NCBI GenBank assembly: GCA_021234155.1
Contig: JAJEKV010000002.1
Span: forward strand, 30,069,115 to 30,133,114
Source of the DNA: Isoetes taiwanensis
Lineage: Eukaryota; Streptophyta; Lycopodiopsida; Isoetales; Isoetaceae
DNA length: 64,000 nucleotides
Direction: 5' to 3'
Position 1 is the first letter of the stretch. Each line of letters opens with the position of its first letter. A model generated the notes under the pieces. That model saw only the letters and a program-made list of their open reading frames with translations. It was not told the DNA's origin and ran no database searches. Below are positions 34,926-47,128 of the stretch, in pieces. A program made the position numbers and the translations under genes.

Positions 34926-36656
34926 GCTGCATTTGGGGCTTTTGCATTCTTGATAAGAGTTCTAAGGGTGAGCACATGATCAAGTGTGTTATGGCCTTCT
35001 CTGAAACCAGCCTGGCATGGAGAGCGCACTTCAGCCTGCTCTGCCCATGAACTCAACTTGTTTTCCAGGAGACTTCCAAGAATTTTGGTCAAACACACTG
35101 CTTATTAGAATGGTTCTATGATTGCCTGCTATCTTTTTGTCTCCACCCTTATGTATGGGATGAACATGATTTGCTTTCCAACTGGCTGGCACCCATGTAT
35201 GAGACTCTTGTTTAGCAAATCCGTCAAAATGGATACTGTATTCTCTCCACCCCATTTAAAAAGTTCCACGCAGAGGCCGTCTATATCATGTGCTTTATTA
35301 TTAGAGATCTTTGATAAGCAATCTTGGACCTCTGATTTTTCAAAAAGTTCTATTTGTGTGGCCATCAATGGCATGCAACTGGCGCCATCCTTTTCATAGA
35401 TAACTTTGACTAAATTAGATAAAGCATCAATATCCAACATAGCCTGTTCGGATCTATTTTTCAGCACGTCCCAAAACCGTTTTGGGTACTTTGTGAATTG
35501 CTCAGACAACTGTATTTGCCTTTGTGCATAAAAAGCACGCTTTTTATCCCTGATTTTTTGTTTGTACCAATTTTGGCTTAGAGATACAGTTTTGTGGCAG
35601 TTTTCTTCTAGCTTCTTGGCATTCTTCATCCCACCATGAGTTGCAGGGCCTCCCTGGCATATGTTTCTTAGAGAGCCCAAAAGTATCTTTAGCTGCAGCA
35701 AATGTGATTCTTTGGAATTGCATTGCATCTTCTTCCAGTTTTCCCAACCATGAGGCAGCTGCCAGAAGCTTTTCAATGTGCGTTTCATATTCTTCGTGAT
35801 GTTCATAGTTCACTTTCAGCTTAGGACAGAATCGTGGAGTACAATTTCCTGAGCTTACTTGGATTTTGAGCACTATGTGTAAGGGCGCATGGTCTGACTC
35901 TGGCAGTTTCGTGCCTACATAGAAATCTGATATAAGATCTTTCCCTTTTGCCATGACATAGTCTATTGCACTGGCACCTGCATAGTTTTGGTATGTGAAC
36001 TTTCCTGATGCTGGGAAAGCTCTTATGCCATTCATTATTCTCAACTGACACATAGTGCTTAGATCTAGTAGCTTCTCTCCCATTCCATTTGATATATTAT
36101 CCTCTGACGTTCTATCATATGTGGGATCATCGATCTCATCTAAATAGATGTTTGCAGGATCGTCAAATGCTTTGGCTTGCTTGCAGCCCGTGCGTCCATT
36201 AAAGTCTCCTACTACGACTATTTCTCCTTGAGAAGAGTATTCTAGAATATCAGAGCAGAGATTACCAAATGGGTTTTCTTTGTCGAACTCAGGTCTGCTG
36301 TAGATGCTTGAGTTTTCTGGGGCAAAGTAACAGACAGCTAAAATCAATTGCTGCCTATTCCCTTTTAGTTCCAACCAAATGTATTGATTATTTATATTAT
36401 TTTTTAAAACATTCATCTCATATGTTGAACCTGCTCGCTTGTATATTGCAATCCCTCCAAATCCTCGTCCTGCTCCTATTATTTTCTCGTTCCATACTTG
36501 GCTAAGCAGCATAAAACCATGTATCTCCGGAGGGAGACGAGATTGATGTGTCCATGTTTCTGTAAAACATAGCAGATCCTGGTGTTCCCATATCTGAAAC
36601 GTAGCATCTATCTTCGCTTGAGTTAGTCCATGTGTATTCCATAGACTGACTCTCAA
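34926..36656 (-). pseudogene. LINE-B ORF2, endonuclease and RT N-terminal part
   Basis: The 36656-35544 frame is an APE-type endonuclease: RVSLWNTHGL, CFTETWT, IVVVGDFNGRTG and SDHAPLHI are visible. It continues after a frameshift near 35600 (KIRDKKRAFYAQRQIQLSEQ), another near 35190 (ASWKANHVHPIHKGGDKK) and another near 35095 (PCQAGFREGHNTLDHVLTLR). It runs into the gypsy insertion at 34925, and the RT resumes at 23664. The first codon after the ORF1 stop region is TTG rather than ATG at the expected start. Confidence 0.88.
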
Positions 36657-36668
36657 AGCCCCTGTTTC

Positions 36669-37385
36669 CTATTTGTGTTTTCTATTGGTAACTATTGCCT
36701 TACCTCCCTGATCCAAGTACGCTACAAAACCTGATTCTCTTGCGTCCTTCACTTTGGCCCATTCTTTTCTTCTAAATTCCAATTGGCTTGGTGTTAAATC
36801 CACATCCAGCCAAATTTTCTCTCCTTTAAGCGCACTTCTGTTGTGAAGTACGCGATCCCTTACTTCCCTGGATTGAAATTTTACTAAGATGGGACGGATA
36901 TGGTAGCCCAATTTCCCTAATCGTCTAGAAGACACATGTAGTGGATCATTCAGGTGCATAGTTTCTGAAAAGAACCGTCTTACCGTTTCTGTAACGTCTT
37001 CACCTTCTGTCTCATGTAACCCGGATATTTTCAGGTTCTTTGCTCTGATTTCTTGATCCCTCTGCTCTGAGGAAATTTCAGCATGGTGTATTTTCATTTG
37101 TTCCTTGGTGGTATCAGCAACCAAAGAAGCCAATTTATTTTCAAGGGCTTCAATCTGTGCCCTAAAATCCGTTGATGGTTTATGCATGTTGGATGAGATT
37201 TCTTCATTTTGTGCTTTCAAACTGGTATTCTGAGTCACCAGTTTATCCAGGATCTCACGCATCCCTTCAACTTCGGATCTAAGGCTCAGTACTTCCGCCT
37301 TCAGTTCTTGCATTACTGCTATAATATTTGCCGAGTCTCCCTCATATTCAATCGGATCAATTGATCCTTTCTTCTTCGGGGGCAT
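36669..37385 (-). CDS. LINE-B ORF1 protein, coiled coil plus RNA-binding fold
   Basis: The intact 238-codon frame begins MPPKKKGSID. A heptad-like coiled coil spans about residues 25-110 (VMQELKAEVLSLRSEVEGM and QIEALENKLASLV). An RRM-like domain follows (RAKNLKISGLHETEGED, TVRRFFSE), then a basic C-terminal part (FRRKEWAKVKDARESG). This is the plan of animal L1-type ORF1 proteins and differs from the zinc-knuckle ORF1 of LINE-A. It probably trimerises and binds element RNA. It ends with TAG, and the endonuclease follows in the same frame with no further stop. Confidence 0.8.
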   Translation of the reverse strand: MPPKKKGSIDPIEYEGDSANIIAVMQELKAEVLSLRSEVEGMREILDKLVTQNTSLKAQNEEISSNMHKPSTDFRAQIEALENKLASLVADTTKEQMKIHHAEISSEQRDQEIRAKNLKISGLHETEGEDVTETVRRFFSETMHLNDPLHVSSRRLGKLGYHIRPILVKFQSREVRDRVLHNRSALKGEKIWLDVDLTPSQLEFRRKEWAKVKDARESGFVAYLDQGGKAIVTNRKHK

Positions 37386-37734
37386 TCCCCACTACGAAAA
37401 CGGACACACAACAGATGGCGCTATATCAAAGTCTACTAACTACACATTTTTTCTGTCCTTATGAGGCATTTTGATTGGCCTATAAGACCAAGTGAGGCAA
37501 AGCAAACTTACATGATCATTTGCAAAAAAATTCTTTGGGATTCAATTGTAGAAAGCATGGAGATAACACTGCAAATAGCTAGATGTTATTTCAAGTCTAT
37601 TGAATTGAAGATTTGCATGCACTTAATGGTGACCATCTACATGATAATCCCAACGAATAGAAAAAATCAAGGCAAGTAAAAGCATTGTGACATATTCTAG
37701 ATCAACATGGTCAATAAGATACTTTTTGTTGGAT

Positions 37735-37872
37735 AAAACTAAAGATAAAGCTTATGGGATTTATTTGTAATCTGAGCATGCATTTGATTTAAATGCATAC
37801 GAGGATAAAATTAAAGATAAAGCTTATGGGATTTATTTGTAATCTGTGCATGCATTTGATTTAAATGCATGC
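37735..37872. repeat. Two-copy tandem repeat of 69 bp
   Basis: A unit with AAAGATAAAGCTTATGGGAT, TTTATTTGTAATCTG and GCATGCATTTGATTTAAATG is repeated twice with few differences. The flanking 37440-38297 sequence shows no gene. Confidence 0.9.
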
Positions 37873-38297
37873 GTGGTATGTGGGTCAACATGCAATTGCA
37901 TGCCACTTTTCTCTAGCTTATGGGCTTCGTGGAAGCGTTCATTTGCTTCATATGTTACTCTAAAGTGGTTTAAGTGGCCAAAAGTGGCACATATATGGAA
38001 GCAACAAAGTTGCAAGGATAAAAAATTTCTGCATGCGTTTTTCACATGTTGCCTTTAGGGAAAATTGTTTGCATGTCATTTGGTGCTATGCTTCTATTAC
38101 GTGACCACAATATGACTTGGCCACGGGCTTGAAAACGATTACATCAAACTTTGTTCAAGATTGACTAGGACTCTAAAGAGCCCATTTACAAGATTATTTT
38201 GCTTTGGAGAGGTATTTCTAAGACCCTACTCTAATGGAATATGGCCTAATGTACCGAAGTTATTTTATTATGAGAGTAATTTCTTATTTATGCTTGA

Positions 38298-38330
38298 CTA
38301 GAAACGTGTGCCCGGCGATGCCGGGCATTA
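38298..38330 (-). mobile_element. Helitron-like 3' terminus
   Basis: Read on the - strand, a perfect 8-bp stem (TGCCCGGC, loop ATC, GCCGGGCA) is followed 7 nt later by CTAG and then T. That is the Helitron 3' signature: a GC-rich hairpin shortly before CTRR, inserted between A and T. The body would extend to higher coordinates. I could not identify the 5' TC end or any Rep/helicase gene, so a non-autonomous copy is likely. Confidence 0.6.
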
Positions 38331-39229
38331 GTCATGGATGTGTGAAATGAGTCGAGGTGATAAAATTTGAAAAGTGTTGTAAAATACGTAGATGTAATCA
38401 TATTCCTAGGTTAATATATGAAAGGCATTGTGTGTGTGTGTACGTGGCCTGGCCTGCATACGATTGAACAAAAGGCATAGGAGGGTGGAAGGGAAGGACC
38501 TTAAGATTCATATTCTTATTTATCTCAAAATCAACCGAATAATTTAAGGAGTAGATTTTGTATATCACAAACGTTATGCACATATACGTATCTACAACTT
38601 TAAAAAATTTTGGGTACATAGAGAGCATATAGTTTTAGAAATATTGTTAGCTAGCACATCAAAGTAGAGAGAAATCCCTTTGTGTAATGTATGTCGGGAT
38701 AAAAGTAGTTAATACATAGTTTAACTGTATAAAAAAAAAGAGCATAATTTCTATAGGTGCAATGGTGTTTGGAGCTCCAAAAGAGTTAAGATAGATATAG
38801 AATGGTTAGGGCAAATATTTTTTTCACAAAGGGTCATTTTTTGATATAGAAATACAATGCTTAGGGCAAAGATTTTATGCGCAAATTGCATCTTCCATTG
38901 GTATAGTTTAGCATGCTTCATCCTTTAATCTGAAATTGAAAACATTTATCTGATAATAGATAGATAGCATATGTAGGGTATGTGTTAACTTGGTTATTGA
39001 TAAAAGGTTAGATACGAAACATTGAATATAAATTTATTCAACAAAAATGTAGGATAAATTGTTAGTCTCGTCTACTTCCAGAACGTATCCTCTTCCAGAA
39101 CGTTTATACCAAGAACAAACAGAATCTCGGCGGAGCTCAGAGTGCCATAGCCAAATGAAAGAGTCTTTGATTTCAAATCTGATGATTCATTTCAAATCTG
39201 ATGAATGGACGAAGACAATAGACGGGCAT

Positions 39230-39345
39230 ACGACTAAAATAATCCCGCATGCGGGAGATGGAACGCCGCATGCGGCGTTCCATGCGGCTGCACAGGCACA
39301 ATTACCAACACCTTCCCATTTTAAAAAAGAAGATTAGGAGCAAGA
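39230..39345. mobile_element. Short element with GC palindrome, copy 1
   Basis: A perfect 26-nt palindrome at 39258-39283 (core GAACGCCGCATGCGGCGTTC) stands next to a 12-nt palindrome CCCGCATGCGGG (39244-39255). It is followed by CCAACACCTTCCCA and TAAAAAAGAAGAT. The same core and tail occur at 44347-44416, so both loci carry copies of one small non-coding element. Confidence 0.7.
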
Positions 39346-40409
39346 CATAATATCGTAAATTCTAGATTTGAAATATTTGCAACCCTGAAGTGAAGCACAT
39401 GTGCTTTTAAGTCTCTTATGTCAGTGATATATGTGTATTTCTTGGTTGCTTGGCAATACAAAAAAGGGTAGAAAGTAGCATGCAAATATGATGTTAGTCT
39501 CCTTAAAAGAAACTCTTAGAAAAATGCATTTCTCGCAAAATAAAAAAATTATTAAAAGTTGAAAAGGCTACAACATATAGCTAATCGTTTGAAGAACCCC
39601 AAGCAATCTCGAAGGCACCTTTTTTTCATGTATATGGCATGTATAATCGTTGTTCAATCTGTGTCAGATCTTTGCTTCCCACAATTTGCTTTTACTTTTC
39701 AACATTGCCTATTAATGCAAGGTTATTTTACACCATGATCTATAATCTCGATATCCTCAAGCATAACAGGTCCACTTTTATCCCCTTCAGGGACCGATGA
39801 TATTGGACAACAAATGTCACTTTTACTAATATCTTCTCTTAGCATGTCCTCAATGTCTACTTATTCAGAAAGAATAATGCTTGAATGCTAAGCCATAGCA
39901 AAAACCATTTTGAATTTGGCTCACTTATAGAGCCATAATCATCCATCGGACATTGTTTAAAACGGATGCCTTTGGATCATTTTAAATGGGGCATCTCATT
40001 GTTCTAAATGTATAACAAAAGCTTCGTTGCATGGATAAATTATTGATTCAATTGTTTTAAATTACAAATACTACATCAAATTCTAGATTATTCACAACCC
40101 ATGTACCTGTACGCAATAACTGCCTATCGCAAAATATGGCCGAATCAAACTGAAAGTTGCAGTCCATATAGTGTTCTATTTTGAATAATTGCAAATCTAA
40201 GGTGTGATCATGTGAATGAAGGTATCAATATGTTGGTGCAAGATAAGATGGGGTGCTTGAAGATTTACGAACTGGTGCTCTGCATGTTGATTCTTCGCCA
40301 TTGTGCCTATGACGTTGGAGCTGCACTTAGTGATTTGTGATGGTGGTCTCATTGGTTAGTTGTTTTTTAAGAATAAAACTTCTACAAAATGATATAGCAA
40401 AAGAAACCT

Positions 40410-41330
40410 TCAATTCGTGCATATACATTAAAGAAATACATCAAAATTCGATATTGCTGGATCTTTCTTTGTGCATAGTCATAAAAATAGTGCCATGAGC
40501 TTATTTCTTCTATACTATGCCCAAGATAATGACCATGTAAAAATATTTATAAAAAGAGAGTATAATCAAGGAGGCCGCCTTTTACACCCCAAAGGACCTA
40601 TGAAAAAGACGGATGTGATTAAGAAGGATGTCAGGTAGTTACATTATAAGAGTAAGTTCTCATTACATTGTAAGATTAACTTCTCAGACTTCAAAATTGC
40701 ATCAGTCCAAATCTAAGACGTCTTTTTAATTTTCCAACAAACTATTGTGCTTTAATAAGAACCTATTATGGGTAGGAGTCATCAAATATGGCTGCTACGA
40801 ATGGCTTAATTACCATATTCACATCTAGGAGGACAATATCACTATCTTAACAATATGAGAAAGCCTGCCACAACAGACACATACAGAACATTAGCAACCA
40901 AAGGACTTCTGGTTGGATCGTACTGCAATTTAAGTTTGCAAATTGTGCTCTTGGAAATGCAAATCACAATGGGCAATTCATTCCCAGTTGCTCCCTCCCT
41001 AATACAAAAATTCCATAGAATGTACAATAGCATTTAAATTCTTCCAAGCAAATAAATTCCAATAAGCCAAGATGTTAGTTATATATCTTAAGTTTTCTCT
41101 TCTATGTGGCAACTTCTATGTCTTTTTGTCAAAGAACATGGAACCTTCTGTGTGGGCTTGGTTACCTGCAAGAAAAATGTGCACATTAGTATTTCATAGC
41201 CACTGCATCTGCATCAAGTCTAAGGAGTTGATGCAAGACTAAAGCCTAATTCGTGCATATATGTCTAAGAAATAGATCAAAATTTGCTTGAACTTTCTTT
41301 GTGCATAGTCACAAAAATAGTCAGTAGGTT
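40410..41330. repeat. Dispersed direct repeat of about 75 bp
   Basis: A segment containing AATTCGTGCATATA and CTTTCTTTGTGCATAGTCA with AAAAATAGT occurs near 40413-40490 and again near 41252-41324, in diverged form. The DNA between them has no supportable gene. Confidence 0.65.
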
Positions 41331-41409
41331 CTCACTGTGATTTAGATTAATACAAAGGAAAAAAGAGAGAATTCAGTGTGTTTGAGAGGTTTTGTTCAAG
41401 ACTGAAAGG

Positions 41410-41486
41410 AGCCTGCATGTTATGTGCACTGTTTCAGAAAGCTCTTGCTGCATGTTATGTGCAATATTTCGGAAAGCTCTTGCTAA
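41410..41486. repeat. Two-copy tandem repeat of about 38 bp
   Basis: CTGCATGTTATGTGCA followed by a TTTCAGAAAGCTCTTGCT-like string occurs twice in a row. Confidence 0.85.
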
Positions 41487-42837
41487 ACCTTTTGAATGGT
41501 ATTCCCCATGTGAACCAACTTGGCAACTTGGCTTTTGGTTCCTAAGAATAGCCTACCTAGAACTTTAGCATTATAACCTTATCAAATGAAAAGCTGGGCA
41601 GCCAGTTATGAAAGTTATAGTGCAAGCATTTCATCTATTATGCCTCCTAGATAGCAGTAATAACTTGATGTTTATGCATGATAAAGACCTAATTTGAAGT
41701 AACAGAAGAAAGAAAATAAATTTTACCTTAAGGATCTGTCTGTGGAATTCTGACCATAATAGCTTGCAAGAAAAACCTGCCAAAAAAAAAAATGAAAACA
41801 AAATAAAAACTTGTTGGGCAATCGTCCTTAGGATAAAAATGTGCTGGCCACTCAAATACTATGCCAAAAGCTAATCGCTGAAACTAATAGACCTTTGTCC
41901 TTTGGTATTAATTGCACCGCATGCACCCCATTTAATTTTATATCACCTGACCACAATATTCAACTGGAAAACTTCTTGCTCCAAAAGAAAAAAAACGTAT
42001 TTTAAAGCCTTTTGGTTGTGCCAACTGAATGTCTCCAATTGGGTCCATTCATCTCCTCTAAGATCAAATCCCATCTTGTATAGAGATATCATGGCATTGC
42101 CGGCAGCAAACCAGGACGTCTTTGCCAGGTTCCTGCAAAGTACATGACGACGTCATCTGACCAACCCATGTTGTAGAACATGCTTATAATGAACAGCCTA
42201 AAACATCAAGATAGTCGCTGTTTGCAAAGGCACAAAATGGAAAGCAATATGTGATCTAGTACTAAAATGTTGCGGTCAAATTATTCGGGAAGTGTATATA
42301 GCTGATCAAATGTGGACACAGATGTATGAAGATAATACATGCAGTTCGTCATAAATTCCTGTCAATAGAATTATGCCCTTCAATATTTATAGAAGAATTT
42401 CAAGGAATTGATGCTGACCTGAGCAAAATCACTCTATGGGCATTTATAATCTCTCTGGCCCAAATTCTGATGCCCAGATTCTCTTTCTAAATGCTGAGAT
42501 CCTATTTCTAAATGCCAAAGAACATTCCAAATGTCCAGATTCTAATGGATATATGATATCAACAATAGCTAAAAAGCATATGTTGACATAGGGGCGCATT
42601 TATCATGTGCAGCCCGTTCTAGCATCATAGTTGAAATTACAGGATATATATGCTCATGGCTGTTCTAAATATTTAAGAAAGCTAATAGATGCATTATGCT
42701 TAAAGTCAATGGCTAATTTCGGAAAAAGTAGACCATTCAACGAATTTGAAAAGCAAATCGACAATAAAACACTAAAAAACACTAAAAGTAACAATACAAA
42801 TTCATAAAGTCTGTAGCAAAAAATAGATACGTGGATT

Positions 42838-43450
42838 GGATTGGATTGGATAGAACGTGAAACTATCAGGAGGACATGAAGTTATTATGTGCTCTTTAAA
42901 AACTGCATTTGCCTTATCAACGATGTTTGTCCTCACCAGTAAATCAAATAGACAGTTATAACTAAAAGTTGAGTGTTTAAATCCTCTTCTGTTGAGAGCC
43001 CAGAAGAACAAATCCAATGCAGTACCTGGATCTCAGATTCTTTGCAACACATAAGCTATGAGGGTAGAAGTAAATCTAAAAGCCTTACCTTCAAGCAATA
43101 GCGTTAAATCTGACCCTTTCTGTCTTGTATTAAGAACCTCAAGCACTGCATTCATTTCGAAGTGCAAGCGACCTGCAAGAGGAGATTTTTCTTAAAAGTC
43201 TAGGCGCAGCTTCCTTCTCTTGATATGAAAGCTTACCACTGAGAGCAGGGGCAAGTATTCTGGCCTTCTTAGCCACATCATAAGACTGCAAAGGCACTGG
43301 AAAATTATGTGCATCAGAAAGAACCTCCTTAGCAGCATGATCCCTAATTCCATTACCAATGACACACAAGCCATTAACCTCGTTCATCAGCAAAGGGCTT
43401 TTAGCATCTGAAACCTCGGAAGATGAATCAAGGTGAACAGTTATCTTCAC
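42838..43450 (-). pseudogene. Spliced fragment of a PPR protein gene
   Basis: Three pieces join in frame on the - strand through GT-AG introns. The first is 43450 to about 43236 (ITVHLDSSSEVSDAKSPLL to ARILAPALSG), the second about 43171-43092 (LHFEMNAVLEVLNTRQKGSD). The third, about 43026-42838, reads LDLFFWALNRRGFKHSTFSY, NCLFDLLVRTNIVDKANAVF and SCPPDSFTF. The last piece has the look of pentatricopeptide repeats, which bind organelle RNA. The frame then ends abruptly and no further repeats follow. Upstream pieces near 43870-44130 may belong to the same gene, but I cannot confirm it. Retained introns indicate capture or truncation at the DNA level. Confidence 0.6.
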
Positions 43451-44319
43451 TCCATGATAATGTACGTCTCCTCCCCAAAAACTTGCAAAATATTAGTAGA
43501 AGTATCTCTCCAAAAACTGCAAAATATTTATCAAAAGTGAGAAATCCAGTTTAACCTCCAACTTAAATAAAAGCATAAGGGCATCAGAGTGAAGAATCAC
43601 CATGAAGAAGCAACAATGTAATTCCAACTAAAATGGTGGCAAGTTTGCCCTGCAACTGTTACATTAGATAGAAATCAAAGAGGAAAAAAACATAAGAGAA
43701 CAAAAAAATTCACCTCAATGGAGCACAATATAGAGAAATTGAGCTCTTCATACCTTCTCCACCTGTTTCCAAAGCCAAAGAGTTGAAAGAAGAATTAGGA
43801 AAAAACGTTTCAAGGGCAGATCTCTTTGCAACTAAATAGCTAAAGAATAACTTTGATGAGGAAGTGCTTACCCAAGAAGAGAAGTGCTTACCCAAGAAAC
43901 AAATGGCATTTTTGGAGAAGCAAAAACTGGCCAAAGATGAATGAGAGCTCCACACTTGCGCTTGGAGCAAGCACTGGCGGAGACAGATCCATCGCTATCG
44001 CCAAACTTGTTGTGGAAATAACCGGAAGTCAAAGAAAGAAGCTCTGTTGTTACCTGTAGCAAAGCAAGAAACACTGGATAACTGAATACCTGAACCCAAA
44101 TCCATAGCCATATTCTGCAAGGATTCATCCCCAAATTCTGGAAGTTTCATTGCCAGAATGCATTTGAATGTCTTACGATCTACCAGATGGACTCATGAAA
44201 AGGAAAAGTAAAATACATTGGCGCCATAAATCGTAGGAGCAAGGGAGTGAGAAGAAAACGATTTGCATGGAATGGAGATCTGCGGATTCAAATTTCGCAA
44301 TCAATGCCGTCGGCCAGCG

Positions 44320-44416
44320 TCCCGCTAGGGGGACCGCAAGATGAAAGGGAACGCCGCATGCGGCGTAAGATGCGGCGTTCCCCTAGCACGGTTCCCAACA
44401 CCATCTCAAAATAAAA
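44320..44416. mobile_element. Short element with GC palindrome, copy 2
   Basis: GGGAACGCCGCA (44347-44358) pairs perfectly with TGCGGCGTTCCC (44371-44382). An outer pair GCTAGGGGG / CCCCTAGC extends the stem. The tail CCCAACACCATCTCA with TAAAAAAGAAGAT matches that of the copy at 39230-39345. Confidence 0.7.
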
Positions 44417-47128
44417 AAGAAGATGGTTGCTTGGGCCTTTTGGTACCTTTAGGATTTGCCCTGTATGGTCTAAAAGAATCCATTTACTTGGAATCGTGGC
44501 ATATATGATATATGGCATATGAGGATTTTTCACATACGGCTATGGCGCCAATGACCGCCTATACGACCTATCTGCTTTCGGATGCTAGTAACAAGCAAAG
44601 AAAAGCATGCCGTATCTGTCTGTAGCATCCAGAAGATATAATGGAGGTCGGATTTATATGATAGCTTAGGTCTCATGTTTCTGAAGCAGTGGCTTGGTCG
44701 GTCAAGAAATGAAAGGCAATGCAAAAAGAGGCTTGACATTGCTCATGCTTGGAAGACAGTAAATGATATTCACAGGATGTATGGCCATCATAGACTTGCA
44801 GTAAAATAGAAATCGCAGCTCTAAGGCTGAGCTTAAAAGATCTTAAGAGCTCTGTTCGGATCTGGAATCTTCTAAGCTGTTATAGCTATGGACGAATATC
44901 TGGAGCCTACACATTAACTTCTAGTTACATGCTGGTTCCCATGCCAGATACACAATGACAAGGTATGACTACATGCTTTTAAATCGTGTTGTATAAAATA
45001 CAATGTTGGTTTCTTGGCTGTTAAAATTTGGATTTGAATAGAATGTCAAATAACAGGATTCTAATCTAAGCTCTTGCTTAGAAATGGACTCATTCTCTTT
45101 CTAAAATAGTACAAATGCAGTGGTTGTGGTTTCCAAGATTTATAAGAAGCCTAAGATCAGATAATGGATCTCATATATTTGGAGGCCACAATATCAAGCG
45201 GTCTAAGGCATACTGCAAAACATCAGGTTACTTTTTGGTGACTCGATTTGCTTTCTCTAGCATTATATCTGATTCTAGAAAATGATTGATGCTGGTAGAA
45301 TAAGAATTTTGATTGTTTAGATCTTACACTGGATCTATGACCTGCGTCTAAGATGATTTTAGAAATAAGGTGTCTAGATAATAACAAGAGAAGAAGATTC
45401 TAAGACCATATCCTTTATGGAGGAAGTGAATTGCCTTGTGGATAGATACGCTTTTGAGGTTTAAATTAAAGTGAAATATGCTGAAAGTATATACTTCTTA
45501 TAGTATGTATTGAAGATTGATCCTTATACTTATGAAAAATCATGTAAGCCTGCTACACATCTACCACAATTTGTGGGTCTATGTTGTAAAGATGGACATA
45601 TATGCTTTCAAGATTAAATTAAAGGAAAGTTGCAAAATTTCAAGATCTATAGGTGCTGAAATTTATGGTCTACACGTCTCTAATGGTATTAAAGCTCTAT
45701 GTGTCATGAAGAGTGATCTATATTATATATTTTGCATTATATACTTTTGACTCACAAACACTATTATGGACATATGCATGATTTTTAAGATATTTCTTTA
45801 GAACTTTTAGAATATATTTGAGAAGTCTGATATGTGGTAAAATTTTTATCTTTTCTGACAGATAAAGAATAATATTATTGGGAAGATTGTATATGCATTC
45901 TAATCTGATATAATATATATTAAGATCAGCTTGGAAAGTCTAAGATTTATGAATTAAGATCAATTTGGGAAGTAATCGTTTTCTTTCTTAATGTCGACGT
46001 TTTCTGTGACTTAGGATTGAAGTATACATATCCCAGTTTCTTTCACAACAGGCATTGCACTCGGCACAAAAGCTAGGTATATTACATGCAATTAGCAGGC
46101 TTTTATTGTTTATAGAACTCCTTTCCTATGTTAATTGGTAAGGATTACGTATTTTGATCAATTTCTTTGATATAATTTAATGATTGGGGAACCTTTCCAA
46201 TTGACGATCTAGTACGCAAGATAAAAGAGGACGGTGGATATATAGTATGGAAGAAGAAAATGATTGCTAAAGGTTATGAAGTACATAAGGTTTAGAAAAA
46301 ATGATAATTTTCGTTTGAATTATTATTTCATTGCTGGAAAATTATATATTTATGTTATCATTTATCTTTGCAGTATAAAGCTAGTACGTGAAGAAACCTA
46401 GCCCTGGCATGGTGTTCAAGAAGAAGATAAAACAAGAGGATAAAGGAAACTTGGAGAACCAACAACCGATCTATCTTGATTTTGAGGAGGTTAGTAATCT
46501 CATTTTTTAGGGAAATTTTAAATAATGCCCCTGTAATTGTCAAAATGAACATGAATTTAGATGAATATGCTGCTGGAGATATGACGTATATGATAGCAGG
46601 CTGCCTACCATCATGCTTACTTCAAATGTCTCAGGCTCATCACTAGATTCCCGTTGTTTCTATTGTCCTGCTGTTTCCATTGTCCTGCTGCAGCAATGCC
46701 CATCCCATGAAGATTCATGGGTGTCTTCTAGACTGCATGGCAGTGCATCAAGTGTCCACATAGGTCCTTTTCAAGATCAGCTCCAAGCACCTTCGAATAA
46801 GCATAGTGCATGTGCTTACATGGCTAGAATATGTTCTGCCTGATGCAAAATGCAGAAAGTATGGACAAGAAAATCCATGTTTTGCCTTAACTGATATTGC
46901 TAATGTGTTAATGTGATATTACAACTTCAGTATAGAGAGTATAGAGAACTGAACTGCTGCACCGCAGATGAGTCTAACTGATTCCCAATAACATTGCTTA
47001 GCTTATGCTAATATCCAAATACCATCTCAATTTAATGTATCCTGCTCCATCAATCAGTCTTACTACACCAGTCTTATTCAATGTCTCCAGAGTGCAGCTC
47101 CATGTCGATCGCCACATTTGAACCATCT
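44417..47128. other. Long AT-rich stretch, no gene recognised
   Basis: Open frames are short and without family resemblance. No LTR, tail or terminal inverted repeat is obvious. It may be decayed transposon sequence. Confidence 0.5.

Larger units (their letters stand above)
22152..37440 (-). mobile_element. LINE-B, non-L1 LINE split by a gypsy element
   Basis: On the - strand the order is ORF1 (37385-36669), endonuclease (36656 to about 35544), a linker and the RT start (to 34926). The gypsy insertion follows (34920-23665), and then the rest of RT and the C-terminus (23664-22230). A 3' UTR and a TAAA-type simple-repeat tail at about 22178-22152 complete it. Without the insertion it is about 4 kb. 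The RT differs from the L1 elements in this window and recalls CR1/L2-like or RandI-like clades. At least three frameshifts lie between 35600 and 35090, so it is dead. No clear target duplication was found. Confidence 0.85.

Noticed and set aside
22140-37460. Target duplication for LINE-B
   Set aside because: Flanking strings such as TAACAT and TAACTACACAT are only loosely similar; no convincing duplication.
38640-38680. Possible Helitron 5' end (TCTCTCTACTTT on the - strand)
   Set aside because: The base before it is not A, and too little sequence lies between it and the 3' hairpin to judge.
43868-44134. Possible extra exons of the PPR fragment
   Set aside because: The frame has splice-like borders, but I see no repeat pattern or family resemblance, so it was not merged into the PPR call.
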